A stretch of DNA of 64,000 nucleotides from Zygaena filipendulae (Eukaryota > Arthropoda > Insecta > Lepidoptera > Zygaenidae), in the NCBI GenBank assembly GCA_907165275.2, contig OU015661.1:6331501-6395500 (forward strand), written 5' to 3'. Positions 12,272 through 22,706 of this stretch are shown piece after piece. Below the pieces are notes generated by a model. The model saw only the letters and a list, made by a program, of their open reading frames with translations, was not told the DNA's origin and made no database searches. Each line of letters begins with the position of its first letter. Positions within the stretch are counted from its first letter, which is position 1. A program made the position numbers and the translations under genes.

Positions 12272-12539
12272 AGTCGTTCGCCGACACTCTCGCTGTTAGC
12301 ACGCGGGGCTCGTGATTCACTACACCTACGCTATCCAGTCGCGGTCCGTGTGTGTGTGCACCTCGTGATCGGAGGCCGGTGCTCGATCGTACTACGTGCA
12401 GTGCTGCCCTTACCAGTGCTACCGATCGGGCCGTGCGGTCCGACAGGAGCTACAAGTCAGCAGCGAGCCCGTTGTCCGTAAATCCTCGCAGCCGACGGCT
12501 CAGCTGACCGGCGGCGCACCCACTGCCTGCGAGCGCACG
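12272..12539 (+). other. Candidate non-coding first exon (5' UTR) of an unidentified gene
   Basis: The segment is GC-rich in an AT-rich setting, starts at a TCAGT initiator, and ends GAGCGCACG|GTGAGTGCG, a strong 5' splice site (GT at 12540-12541). Open frames overlap it in more than one phase, but none resembles a known protein and none has an ATG in a convincing setting, so it is more likely 5' UTR or lncRNA. The gene is not identifiable. A candidate short exon at 22669 and a ratchet point at 47901 lie on the same strand downstream. Confidence 0.45.
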
Positions 12540-12541
12540 GT

Positions 12542-14274
12542 GAGTGCGATCGATCGTTGCATGCACGCGCTACCTACGTATTATTTTTGGTCGCTGGCAA
12601 AATTCTACAGTAAAAGGATTTTAATATGCGATAAAATAATTTGCCGTTAGCCGATGCGATCCGCATATTATGTCAATGAATTTTCCAGAAATTGTTGCTG
12701 TTCTTTTCAAATGTTGCAGTGTTCGTAGCGTGCATATTGATAAACAGTGTCGGTTTTCTGACAACACAGTCTACGGTTCAACATGTCGTGTCCGCTAGTT
12801 GGAGACTTATGCATAGTACCTATTATTGCTTGAGGAATATGCAAGTGATATGACATCACTCTGCAATATACATACCTACATCACCCTGAAATTGTTGCCT
12901 GTAGAAGGTTTTACGCTTGACATTTTACTGTACTATCTATCTTTTTTTCATGTTATGTTACGAAAAATTAATAACAAACGATGAAGTTCAGCATGTAATA
13001 CAGTCACTAACTTTATGCAACTGTCTGAATCCAAAATTTAAATAAGAATCAAATTTGTAGAGAGCTATACTGTTCCTATGTAAATGAGGATATAAGCTAT
13101 TCATTATACATGCAAATGTAGACATTAATTTTATTGTGTCATTTCCTCTTCTATTATTGGCATTTCCAGTGAAAGTTTTCATTTAGAAACAAATATTAGC
13201 AAAAACTACTTTATCAGTTTTATGTTGGTTATTTCTTATCAACCTGTTTCTGCGAAGGTCGCGCTGATAAAAGATAAGCCTTGATTGCTCGACTGACGAG
13301 CTTTCTTTGTAACATAGAGACTATCTACCCACATATAAGAGTGCCCATTTTTTTACAAGTACCTATATGATAGAGTATGGTAAATCTTTCTCTAAATGGA
13401 AAAAATTGTTTTTAGGTAGTCATTTTCCCTTTAAAAAATTTATTTCACTCATTGAAAATTGGATTACGAATTTTGTATACAATGTACTTACCTATTTATT
13501 GATTTTGGTTAAGGTTTTATCATATTTTTGTTTAAATAGTAATGCTGAGAAATTAAAAAACCTTAATATAGGTACCTACTGTGTTTTAATAGTTCTTGAC
13601 CGGGTTTAATACCAGTAAATACAAATAATATGAGTAGGTCTATGGATTTCTGTAATTTAAAGAGTTCTTCATTTCTAAAACATGTGGATTCCGCTGACTA
13701 TTCATTTATAATAAAAGATGTCATAAGTATTTAAAATCTTTGCTTTAATGCCTGTAAATTCACCATAACATCTTTGCTTTGTTCTGAAGTTGAATGTATT
13801 GTTCTTTATCCTAGTGTCAGTAATTTGAGTCTCTACCCACGTATCGGTCACCTTAATTAACGTCAATGACAAAAGTTTAGTAGCCTGCGTTAAAGATTAT
13901 GTACTATAAATAATATTGTTTACTTCGTTAATAATGTTCGATTTTATTTTACCCCTTTTGAGGAAGGCAAAGAAAACTACGTCCATAAAACCAAGTCGGA
14001 TATTTGTATTTTCTGAAGTTCTTTACATTCAATTGTATTGGTGATATGCATTTTAATGTTATATCGGAACTTTTGGTAGCAAACACATTACCGTTAAACC
14101 TTGGAAGATTGCTCTGAAGTTATACATAAATGACAACCTTCCGGCAAAGGGCCCATTTGATTTTATTTCACTGTTTACAGATTGATCGCTATTATATAAA
14201 TTGATTCACATTTATCTATACAAAATTAACCATGAGACACTAGTTTGCAAAACCTTGTAATACACAAAAATTAA
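12542..14274. other. Presumed intron start; no gene recognised
   Basis: Follows the candidate splice donor at 12540. AT-rich, with scattered short open frames (for example 13367-13609 +) that lack similarity or splice support. No repeat with clear ends was noticed. Confidence 0.4.
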
Positions 14275-14540
14275 TTGTCTGTTCATTTGTCTCGCTAAAA
14301 CAGAAGAATGGCTGGACCAGTTTGGCTATTTTTGATCTTGAAAGCTTTGTGGACGTTCAGGGAAGGTTTGAACGGGTGGAGAAACTTACCGTCCTAATGT
14401 CTGTACTTCACTACTTCCTTACAAATATTATAAATGGGAAAGTTTGTTTGTTCGTTTGTCTGGCTCTCACATTACAACAGAATACGGAATAACGAGATAG
14501 CTGCCGGAAAGTCCCGTAGGAGAATTTTTATCCCACTAAA
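14275..14540 (+). mobile_element. Helitron-like fragments (two blocks)
   Basis: The first block carries 'gtctgttcatttgtctcg' and 'gaatggctggaccagtttgg', as in the 5593 subfamily. The second starts 'tccttacaaatattataaatg', the family's 5' end, then 'gtttgttcgtttgtct'. Neither retains the CTAGT hairpin end. They look like decayed neighbouring insertions. Confidence 0.45.
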
Positions 14541-15469
14541 TATAATTAAAAAAATCTAATGATTTACCGCTGTCTTTAGCAATTATATATCATTGTATAA
14601 CTGCTCATTTAAATATCAAAATCAGTTCGAGTAAATTTAATCCACTACGGAAAATTAGTCAGATAAAAATATTTTTGCGGTTTATGTAATACCGATAACA
14701 TTTCAAACATGACATTTGATGTTAAATAATATCTTTCGATTGATAAGAAGCAAAAAACTCTTGCTTTACGACCGCCTAATGGCTTCGTCCATTGTTCCAA
14801 CCGGGTTATTCGAAGAATGCAATCGACGCATCTATACAAGGGCAAATAGGTACTTTGACTCCCGTATCTTTTGTACAAAAGACTATTGACATATTTGAAC
14901 GCATGACTAGATAAGAGTATAAGAGCGAACACTAATGTTGGTAGGCATCGTAGGAGCTGGTTACACTCATTGTGACTTTATCGTACACATTAAGTTACTG
15001 ATAAGCAAATGCACAGTCGTTCTCTTAGCGACACGGCGGCGGCTCTACATCATGCATCGTCACGACTCGCGACCACTAACCAACTCTTTAAGTACTAATT
15101 ATTATTGAATAGTAGGTATCGTAACCTTTTGTAAAATCTCAGGTGTGACGCATTCTTTAGTAAATTGACTGCATGCTCTTATCGAACGCAGACAAAAACG
15201 TTAGTATGTACTCATTTGTATATATTTGAATCTACGTAAGTTCTTGGTAAACAAAATAGGCAAACATCATGCAGGTATTTACAATATATTTAATGATAAC
15301 ACGCTCAAGGCGTGTACGTCACCGGACGAATCTGAGATAAAAATGAATATGATTTTTGGTTCGAAAAATCTATTCAGATATTGTGTAGCAGCTATGAAGA
15401 GAATCTTGTACGTGCTACGACGCGAGCTACGCGGTAAATGTTAAAACCTCTGTCGTGTCGGTTTGAGTT

Positions 15470-15775
15470 CGTGTAGCATCCGAGGGTTGAGACGTAGCTG
15501 GCGTTGCGCTGTTTGCGCGAGTGTGGGCCGTGCGTAGCGTTCGTTCACTGCGCGAGTGCTATATTTAGGTGGGTCGCGCGTCGTCGTAGCGGCGCGGGCG
15601 GCTGCCTGGTAGGTACATGCTACACGCGGAATGCAGTCCACCGTGCGCATGACCTACCGCAACCACGGCTGTCACAGTTTCGGCGCATACGCAGCCTCTC
15701 ACCACACCTTGCACGAGGATGCACAGTCGTGCACGTACGCACGTTCCTACAGTCGCATACCTAGCCGCGATTGCT
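15470..15775. promoter_or_regulatory. GC/CpG-rich island, possible alternative promoter
   Basis: CpG-rich compared with its surroundings (GTGTGGGCCGTGCGTAGCG, GTCGCGCGTCGTCGTAGCGG). TATATTTA occurs at 15560-15567, with GC-rich sequence at the expected start distance of about 30 bp. Open frames run on both strands, as GC-rich DNA tends to give, and show no recognisable protein. It could be a first exon/promoter of the same + strand unit or an enhancer. Confidence 0.3.
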
Positions 15776-16059
15776 GTTCCGTTTCTGCTACTTAATAAAC
15801 ACTGTCTACATCCGCTTACGGAATAACAAATTGAGCCGTTAAAATCAAGTTCTTTTATTATTTTCTAACAGGAAAAAAAAATTGAGTTTAATAAGGTACG
15901 CCTGCTGTTGCAATGTTACAAGGTAATAACTTTTGGTATTCAGGTGACAAAAATGTTAAACTAATATTTTAATCGCCGGCGAACTGATTCACTATTGCAA
16001 AATTTTGACAAACTCGAAAACGTCGAACATAGTCGACCCCCTACGTTTCACTCGAATTA

Positions 16060-16225
16060 ATTTAGGAATATCCGTGGGAATTCCGGGATAAAAGTAATTT
16101 ATGTTCACTCTTTCTCTGAGTGACATAGATTACTTAGCTACCATGAATAGAAGATTTTTTAAAATTGGTTAAGTACCTAATTCTTGCGTTTATCCATTAC
16201 AAATAAACATAAAAACATCAAATCA
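16060..16225 (-). mobile_element. Helitron-like fragment, minus orientation
   Basis: Contains 'gtgggaattccgggataaaag', a 'ttatgtcactctttct'-like block, 'ttaaaattggtt' and a right end 'tccattacaaataaacataaaa' shared with fragments at 40073-40195 and 56132-56275. The hairpin end is lost. Confidence 0.5.
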
Positions 16226-16324
16226 TTTCCTTTTAAAATACTAAATCTGAAAACGGTCTGCTTTATTCATTACAACGGTCGGTTATTTGTTAGAACCGAG
16301 TGTGTGTTACCTACATAGTTATGC

Positions 16325-16495
16325 GAGATCGTTTTACAGTCGGCTGGGGTGTGGTTGGCCGCGTCGCGCGTCGTCGGTGGACCGTCTACCCGGCGCCGCG
16401 GTGCGTCATAGGTCGCTTATTACTCCCAGATTGATCGCTCCACGTCTTTCCACAATACAGACGAGTCGCCAGCCTCGTTTGTGTGTGGGTTGAGC
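16325..16495. promoter_or_regulatory. GC/CpG-rich island 2
   Basis: A GC-rich patch (GTTGGCCGCGTCGCGCGTCG, CCCGGCGCCGCGGTGCGTC) about 0.7 kb after the island at 15.5 kb. ACAGTCGG at 16336 is a weak initiator-like site. No protein is recognised. It ends shortly before the nested MITE at 16588. Confidence 0.25.
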
Positions 16496-16587
16496 GTATT
16501 TAACTATCATTTTCGCGATTAGATGACAAAATCTATAGTAGATATGTTGTTTGCAGTTAATCATGATATTGTAGAGTTCGTACAACA

Positions 16588-16837
16588 GCCCCCTTCGCCA
16601 AGTTGACAATCTATGATCGTTAACGCTATAGAAAACTAAGGAACGTATCGTCCTGTGACGTGGTCAGGTAAAATCGTTCGAACAAAAGTTGAGGGGCCGT
16701 ATTTTTGAATCGCTCGATTTACGAATCACACGGAATCGCAAGATTTGGAGCGATTCAAAAATACGGCTCCAATTGTTCGTTTTTAGTTTCCTATAGCGTT
16801 AACGATCATAGATTATTATCAACTTGGCTAAGGGGGC
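16588..16837. mobile_element. Fold-back MITE family B, copy 1 (carries a nested element)
   Basis: Left GCCCCCTTCGCCAAGTTGAC pairs with right AACTTGGCTAAGGGGGC. Inner blocks ATCTATGATCGTTAACGCTA / TAGCGTTAACGATCATAGAT also pair. An 8-bp direct repeat AGTTCGTA lies at 16575-16582 and 16838-16845, i.e. abutting on the right and 5 bp off on the left, which is suggestive of a hAT-type 8-bp duplication. A family C element is inserted in the middle (16693-16770). Confidence 0.85.
16693..16770. mobile_element. Fold-back MITE family C, nested inside family B
   Basis: GGGGCCGTATTTTTGAATCG and CGATTCAAAAATACGGCTCC are inverted ends. The same ends occur alone at 59559-59669. The surrounding halves belong to family B, whose other copies (17846, 24732, 59846) lack this block. 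It is therefore most simply a younger insertion in an older element. Confidence 0.8.
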
Positions 16838-17845
16838 AGTTCGTATAATTTTGTTTCTTGCATTGATGCAAAGACATCTATGGACTAAGTTGTCTGATAA
16901 TAAACAATTTTTATTTTTTATTTTTTATTTTTTTTTTATTAGAAACAACCACACCCTCCCGCCACCTCTATGCTTGATGTTTTTCGATTGTTTCTAGGAT
17001 AGGTGGTTATTCAATTGTTTAAAATTTATTTTTAAAACTCGATCCGTTTCGTTACCTTTAATATGTGACTTGGAAGCAAACCAACAAATAAATACTCGGA
17101 AGGAATTTTCGCTTAACTTTGTATCATAAAGTGTGACTAATAAAATAACTTTTACAATGCGCTATTTAAAAGAATTACACAGCGTCCGATAGTTTCCTGT
17201 GAACTGCATCTCGTATAGAACCTTGGCCTACATGACTGTAATGCAAGGCTATGTGTAGGTATATTATGTATAGGCCTTTGCGAGGTTACAATAAGATGCA
17301 CTGTTAATGTTATGTGAAAAGAATATAACAAGTAAAGGTTGTGGTATAATTTTATAATATGTTTTCGAAACAATAACATAATTTTTTTAAATTACCTAAT
17401 TGAAATTAGTAAAATATCATTAATTTAAAATTTAATGCTGTTTGTAGATAGATATGCGCATCTCTTTGGAACGGCTGAACCGATTAGGCTTATTTATTTG
17501 ATGTAATAGTCTGAATAAGGTTCTCAGGGGAAAAACATTGGGAAAGTTTCCCGCGAAATTGTAAAATCCAAGAAAAACTGAAAGTTCTTTTTTGTGTGGG
17601 TTCTTAGTCGGTCAGCTCGTCTATATGAATAATGTTTCGTTTCTTACATATTTCATGGTAATTTAAATTATTCATCTCAACACGTAATATGTGTAAACTG
17701 TAGGTATATCACAAGCTACGCCCCGCGGTTTCGCCTGCGTTGACTTGATGCTTCGTTCCTATTAGTTGCAGCGTGAGGTCTTCCTAGTCTTCCTCGGTAA
17801 ATGAACTATCCAACACAAAAAGAATTTTTCGATTCGAACCAGCTC

Positions 17846-18055
17846 GGTTAACCAAGTTGACATAATCTACAAATCGTTAACACATATAGAAAACTTATGT
17901 AACGAATCGTCATGTCACTTGGTGAGCTAATCAAAACTCTAGTTTTGCGTGACCACGTGAAAACTACAGTATTGATTGACTGACCAAGTGACATGATGAT
18001 CCGTTCCATAAGTTTTCTATGCGTTATCAATTGTAAAATGTCAGCTTGGCTAACC
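17846..18055. mobile_element. Fold-back MITE family B, copy 2
   Basis: Ends GGTTAACCAAGTTGAC and GTCAGCTTGGCTAACC are inverted. Inner blocks CGTCATGTCACTTGGT and ACCAAGTGACATGATGA also pair, as do AGAAAACTTATG and CATAAGTTTTCT. The outermost GCCCCC of the other copies is mutated. No target duplication is evident. Confidence 0.8.
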
Positions 18056-18127
18056 CCGCAGTAGTTCGTGAGGTTAGCGTGTTCAACCAAACAAACAAAG
18101 TCTTCAACTTTATAATATTATAGCGTA

Positions 18128-18471
18128 CAACGTGTTAATGAATTAACTGAAAACCTGATACACCCCATTTAAAAAAAATAAACAATAATATGATTAAAAT
18201 ATATTTTATGTCCAAAAAATTTATACTTTAAAAGTTATTCAACATTGGTTTGGAGGTGACCTATCTACGAAATTCCAAGCGCTACGCCTGAGACTACCGG
18301 TTCGAATTTCTTGCTGCGGGCTGCGTACGCGCCAAATATTGTATTAAGTATAAATAATTTAGACATGGGCTAATAAAAATGTAAAAATATAACCATATAT
18401 AGTGCGATCGATTCGCTAGTTGATTCTGGGCAAACTACTTTCTAGTTTTCAGTTAATTCAATAACACGTTG
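18128..18471. mobile_element. TA-flanked MITE family D, copy 1 (Tc1/mariner-like)
   Basis: CAACGTGTTAATGAATTAAC at the left is inverted at the right as GTTAATTCAATAACACGTTG. Both ends are directly flanked by TA (18126-18127, 18472-18473), the expected Tc1/mariner target duplication. The interior matches the left half of the copy at 21950 (CATCTACGAAATTCCAAGCG-type block). No ORF, so non-autonomous. Confidence 0.8.
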
Positions 18472-18544
18472 TATAGATGATAAAATACATATGTATGTTG
18501 TATATAGATAAACTTACCATCGCAACACACATATACATATTACT

Positions 18545-18655
18545 TACACGTTCTGACAATGTGTATGCAAAATTTTATGATAATGGGTGGAGCCGTTAAG
18601 GCATGAAAGCGTAACAGACAGACAGACAGAGTTATTGTCGCATTTATAATATTAA
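18545..18655 (-). mobile_element. Helitron-like fragment, minus orientation
   Basis: Carries 'cgttctgacaatgtgtatgc', 'ggagccgttaaggcatgaaa', the 'acagacagacagacaga' stretch and CGCATTTATAATATTAATAG, which is the reversed 5' end of the family. The hairpin side is missing. Confidence 0.6.
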
Positions 18656-18659
18656 TAGG

Positions 18660-19533
18660 GATGATAATAAATATTATTATTGCATAACAGTATACTTTTA
18701 TTCTAAAATCCCAAGTACATAACATGAGTATAGTGCCGTCAGTCCATCACGCGTCGTCGTACGGATGTAGTCAGGCAGATAACAGTCCTATCCTCTAACC
18801 ACCTACCATATTATAGTGTTGTTATACACGTAATTGTGTTATATTTGTAACAAAATCTCGTTTTACAAGTCCAAACACCCTCGTTACCTAAACACGATAA
18901 CAAACTGTACAATTATTGTAGACGGTACGTGGCACATGTATGTATATTAACAGCTCTCGTACCAATTGTAGCGCACACCAGTGGTTATTTTTAGATGAAC
19001 AGTTTAAGCGATTTTATATTTCTACGTGCATTAGATTTTATGTAAGTACATTGTTAACGTAATTTGGCAGTAAAAATATACAATTAGTAATTACACAGTT
19101 TGTGGCCATAATGTTTGTGTTAATTATCTTATACAGCAATAAAATATTATATAGTTACTTTGAAAATAGAATATGGAGCCAGGAGTAAATTAGTAGTATA
19201 ATATATCCTTAATTATACACGAACAGTAGACTTCTAAAAACTAAAGAAGAGTTTGTAGAAACAAATTAAAAAATTGCACCAGCATTAAAGATTACCAGAT
19301 AAATAATAATCTTTGTAAGCTTATATGGTATAAGACAGATGTAGTCTGCCTCCTTTAATACTTATAATATCATTGGTCTGACTGCAAATCGAGGGTAACG
19401 TCATATTGCGCTGAGTCATGTGCTGGAACATAGCCTGGAGGAGAAAAACAACGGATAAGCAAGTCAACTGCTATCTATACCCGGGGTTTATTTAATATAT
19501 ACTTATTTAACGCCTCTCTGATTAGCTAAGGGC
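18660..19533. other. No gene recognised
   Basis: AT-rich, no long frames and no clear repeat ends. Borders the possible decayed coding segment at 19534-19818. Confidence 0.45.
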
Positions 19534-19818
19534 TCAAAAGAGCGTACTACTAGCTCCCCTCTCGTAATCTCCATCATCTCTCATCTCGAGATCCAAGGAG
19601 AAAGACACCCTTAGTTGCTCCTGCATGTGCACGTTTACCACAAAAAGATCACCTCTGCAATAGATAGTTATGCTCGCAAGCGGGCTAGTGGACATGACAA
19701 CGAAGACGCCAGTTTTGAGTCAGAGAAACGTAGTGTTGAGTTTTAGCCGATCGAGATCCGATATAACCACCGTGTCCACCCTCATGACGTAGTCGTAGTA
19801 CCCATTCTCCAGAAGACT
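19534..19818 (-). pseudogene. Possible decayed coding remnant (takeout/JHBP-like pattern, weak)
   Basis: A minus-strand frame of 95 codons, open but for one internal TGA, gives segments such as MRVDTVVISDLDRLKLNTTF, CRGDLFVVNVHMQ and LRVSFSLDLEMRDDGDYE. The alternating hydrophobic pattern with 'G-D-L-F...V' and 'DG-Y' loosely recalls the insect takeout/juvenile-hormone-binding fold. Local base composition is less AT-rich than the flanks. There is no clear splice site or start. It could equally be an unrelated or chance frame. Confidence 0.2.
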
Positions 19819-19869
19819 TTACGTAAAAAAGTACTGGAATTCGGTAACGATGACAGGGTTTCCCCTAGA

Positions 19870-20655
19870 AACCGGAAAAATTTATTTTATTTATTGAACG
19901 TTAACATAATGTTCAACATTACAAGAGTTGAAGTAAGTGTCATTACATTATTATTAATCATCGGTCAGATTAATATGGTCGGTCAGTTCAAAGATGGGGA
20001 CCAACGAGTCGGCAATATAAAGCTAGTCAGGTGATACCTCTCGTAAAATTTGCGGAAAGTTAGTAAAAAAAACATGGTACATCAAATCTGCTAGAATCGT
20101 TGGTCTGTAAAACAACTGTGGTAAATCTTTAATATAATGAGTAGCTACACTGACTTACCTTATCTTGTATATGTTTTTGCGCCACAGCCCACAAATCACA
20201 ATAGCGATCTGCCGTACCTAAAATAATGAATAGGGCTTCACATTGCCTAACTTTTTACGCCAAGATATTATTATTCCACGTAAAGTCAAGATTAATTTGG
20301 AAAGAAAAAATATCCAGCCAAGAATTCTCATGAAATACTTACCTCGAAGCTATTCGTTATCATTCTTCGGCGTCGTTTTGTAAAATCCCGAATAAAATTT
20401 ACGTTCGAACAATGTTAAAGTACCTAAATTTTAAAAGCGTGTCGCTAACTTTGCTTTTGATGAAGAATCGGAAAGTACTTTTCATCTGATAGTTATCGTG
20501 TTATATTTGAGAATTCATTTTGGAATTAACTTTCGTAATTGCTTTAAAAGCTGGAATAATAATACTTATACTTCATGAAGATTTTTTTTTTCTTAGAAAA
20601 ATAAATTTTACTTCTACTCGCTATATGATTTGTCTTGATAATCGTTTCATGACAT
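19870..20655. other. No gene recognised
   Basis: AT-rich DNA. A short T/A-rich block at 19875-19945 resembles repeat tails but is too degenerate to assign. The + frame starting at 20520 runs into the Helitron-like element and is not supported as a gene. Confidence 0.45.
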
Positions 20656-21024
20656 ATCTATACTATAATAAAAGAGTAGAATCCGCAATTCCGTACATTA
20701 AATATTTTTACGAAAAATTGAGAGGGGGCGATAAAAGAAGAGTAGGTAACCAAGCACAAAAAAAGTTTTTAAAATTCCTTTCCGTCTGTCGTTTGTCTGC
20801 TCGCGATAATCTCCGAATCTACTGAACAGATTGTCATTCAGTTTTCACTGATAGATTAAGCTTAGCCTGGAGCAACATAATATAGTATAGGCTTTGTTTC
20901 ACTTAAATTGGATGTTGGGAAAAAAATTGTTCTATAAAACATTTATTTATTTTTTTTTATTTTTTTATTGAAAGCTAACTCTACAGCACATTTCACGTGG
21001 GCGAAACCGCGGGGCACAGCTAGT
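20656..21024 (+). mobile_element. Helitron-like element with expanded interior
   Basis: Starts near TCTATACTATAATAAAAGAG and contains 'ccgtctgtcgtttgtctgctcgcg' and 'gaatctactgaacagatt'. It ends CACGTGGGCGAAACCGCGGG followed by GCACAGCTAGT. At about 370 bp it is longer than the roughly 195-bp copies, with a T-rich interior. The ends fit the 5593 subfamily. Confidence 0.65.
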
Positions 21025-21399
21025 ATTTAATATAATTATTACATTTTTCATTTCATATATCAATTTACACGTTTCTGCACATATATTTAATTTAATATAT
21101 TATGATTTATTGTGAACATACCTACTGCAACATTTGGTGTAGGTACAATAAAGAGTATTCATTTCTGTTCTATTCGACATAATATTATTTATTTGTATAA
21201 ACATGGGTATAAAGTTGACAATAATAATATGGTAGTATGAGAATTATTTCACGTTTCATCACGTCATCATAATCGTGAATTTGTTCGTAATTGTTACAAT
21301 AGAAGAAATTGAAATCTCTGAAGAAACTCTTAAGTGAAATGGAAGTGATGGTTGACGTCGTGAACCCTTTACTTGACAGTTTTCAAAGTCTTAGTCTGT

Positions 21400-21545
21400 T
21401 TCCTTCATCACCTAAGAGCGAAATGGCATGGGTGGGGTCTTTAATGGCCCACTTCGCTTCAGCGTGAGGCGGCTCTCCGATAATTGGGGCCATTAGTCGC
21501 CGCCTGCAGGTGGCTCGCGAAACGATGTCAAATTATTTAGAAGCC
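21400..21545. promoter_or_regulatory. GC-richer patch, possible cis-regulatory element
   Basis: Non-repetitive sequence with GATAATTGGGGCCATTAGTC (two homeodomain-like cores), an E-box-like GCAGGTGG and GCATGGGTGGGG. It stands out from the AT-rich flanks and matches no repeat in the window. Enhancer function is only a guess. Confidence 0.2.
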
Positions 21546-21772
21546 TCAACACTACAGTCAACGACGTGACGTCACAAGATCCTTGTACTAGACCTACCTA
21601 CCTATAGCTAAACAATTAAATATTTTTCTCCATTTCATTAAAAAAATTGAATGCAAACAAAGCCAGTGTAAAACTTTCCTGTGGACAAACTTTATTTTTA
21701 GCTCATTATTTTTGCGATATTACAAGTATTGTGTTTTGTTTCCAGTCATCACATTGTACATATTATAGCAAA

Positions 21773-21948
21773 TATCTGGGTCACCAAGCTTCGCTCGTTG
21801 TGTATAGCGATTGCCTGTAAACACGGATAAAACGACGTTTTCTAAAAATGAAACCTAGCTAGATCGATTTATCGCCCCCGAAACCTCCTGCATATCAAAG
21901 TTCATGAAAATCGTTGGAGCCGTTTCTGAGATTCAGATTATATTATAT
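21773..21948 (+). repeat. Interspersed repeat R3, copy 2
   Basis: TATCTGGGTCACCAAGCTTC at the start, 'tcgatttatcgcccccgaaa' in the middle and AAAATCGTTGGAGCCGTTTC near the end. Same family as 10242-10570. The right end runs directly into the TA target of the family D element at 21950. Confidence 0.6.
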
Positions 21949-21949
21949 A

Positions 21950-22347
21950 CAACGTGTTAATGAATTAACCAAAAACCTGATACACCCTATTTAAAAAAAT
22001 AAACAATAATATGATTAATAGTAAAATTATGTCGAAAACATTAATAGTCTAAAAGGTATTCCACATTAGTTACATATCTACGAAATTTCAAGCGCTACGC
22101 CCGCGCCTACATGTCAATGACCAATCCGATTTTTTTGCCACGGGCGGCGTACAATTTAGACATGGGCTAGTAGAAATAGAAAACCGGTAGACGCGGGCGT
22201 AGCGCTTGGAATTTCGTAGATAAGTCACCTCCAAACTAATGTTGAATAACTTTTAAAGTATAACTTTTTTCGACATAAAATATATTTTAATCATATTATT
22301 GTTTATTTTTTTAAATGGGGTGTATCAGGTTTTCAGTTAACAAGTTG
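21950..22347. mobile_element. TA-flanked MITE family D, copy 2 (Tc1/mariner-like)
   Basis: Starts CAACGTGTTAATGAATTAAC and ends CAGTTAACAAGTTG, flanked by TA on both sides (21948-21949, 22348-22349). About 190 bp at each end are inverted copies, e.g. CCTGATACACCCTATTT vs AAATGGGGTGTATCAGG and CTACGAAATTTCAAGCGCTA vs TAGCGCTTGGAATTTCGTAG. No ORF. Confidence 0.85.
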
Positions 22348-22668
22348 TATTAAATTATAATATTTGATTTGTATTCTGAAATATTAGCCATTGACAATAT
22401 TTTTTGTGAATTTATATTTATTTAATTTTCTTTTTGTTTTTATTTATAAACAGAAAATTAAATATATATCAATTATAAATAGGTACCTACCTAATGTGTG
22501 CAATGCTAGACACACAATGCTAGACACAGTGCAGAACCTCACACCTGAATAAGAGTGTTTTAATCTTTTATTGAAATGTCTCTATGTAAGTTTATTCAAA
22601 TTAGAGTAGGTACTTACACATTAGGCACTCATTGCTCATATATCTAATATTTTTTTTTCTTATTTCAG

Positions 22669-22706
22669 GTATGAACGAAGTTTTATTAAATAAGAAAACC
22701 TGCGAA
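22669..22706 (+). other. Candidate 38-nt exon with strong splice sites
   Basis: A T-rich tract and TTATTTCAG|G (AG at 22667-22668) precede it, and GCGAA|GTGAGTG (GT at 22707) follows it. Both sites match consensus well and the spacing is unusually tight. It contains an ATG and one open frame, beginning MNEVLLNKKTCE, that runs through to the donor. As 38 is not a multiple of three, it would shift frame if internal to a CDS. It is more likely a UTR, start-codon or lncRNA exon. No homology was tested. Confidence 0.4.

Noticed and set aside
12155..12650. Two overlapping + frames in the first-exon candidate
   Set aside because: Their sequences are by-products of GC-rich DNA, they overlap in different phases, and one runs through the strong splice donor at 12540.
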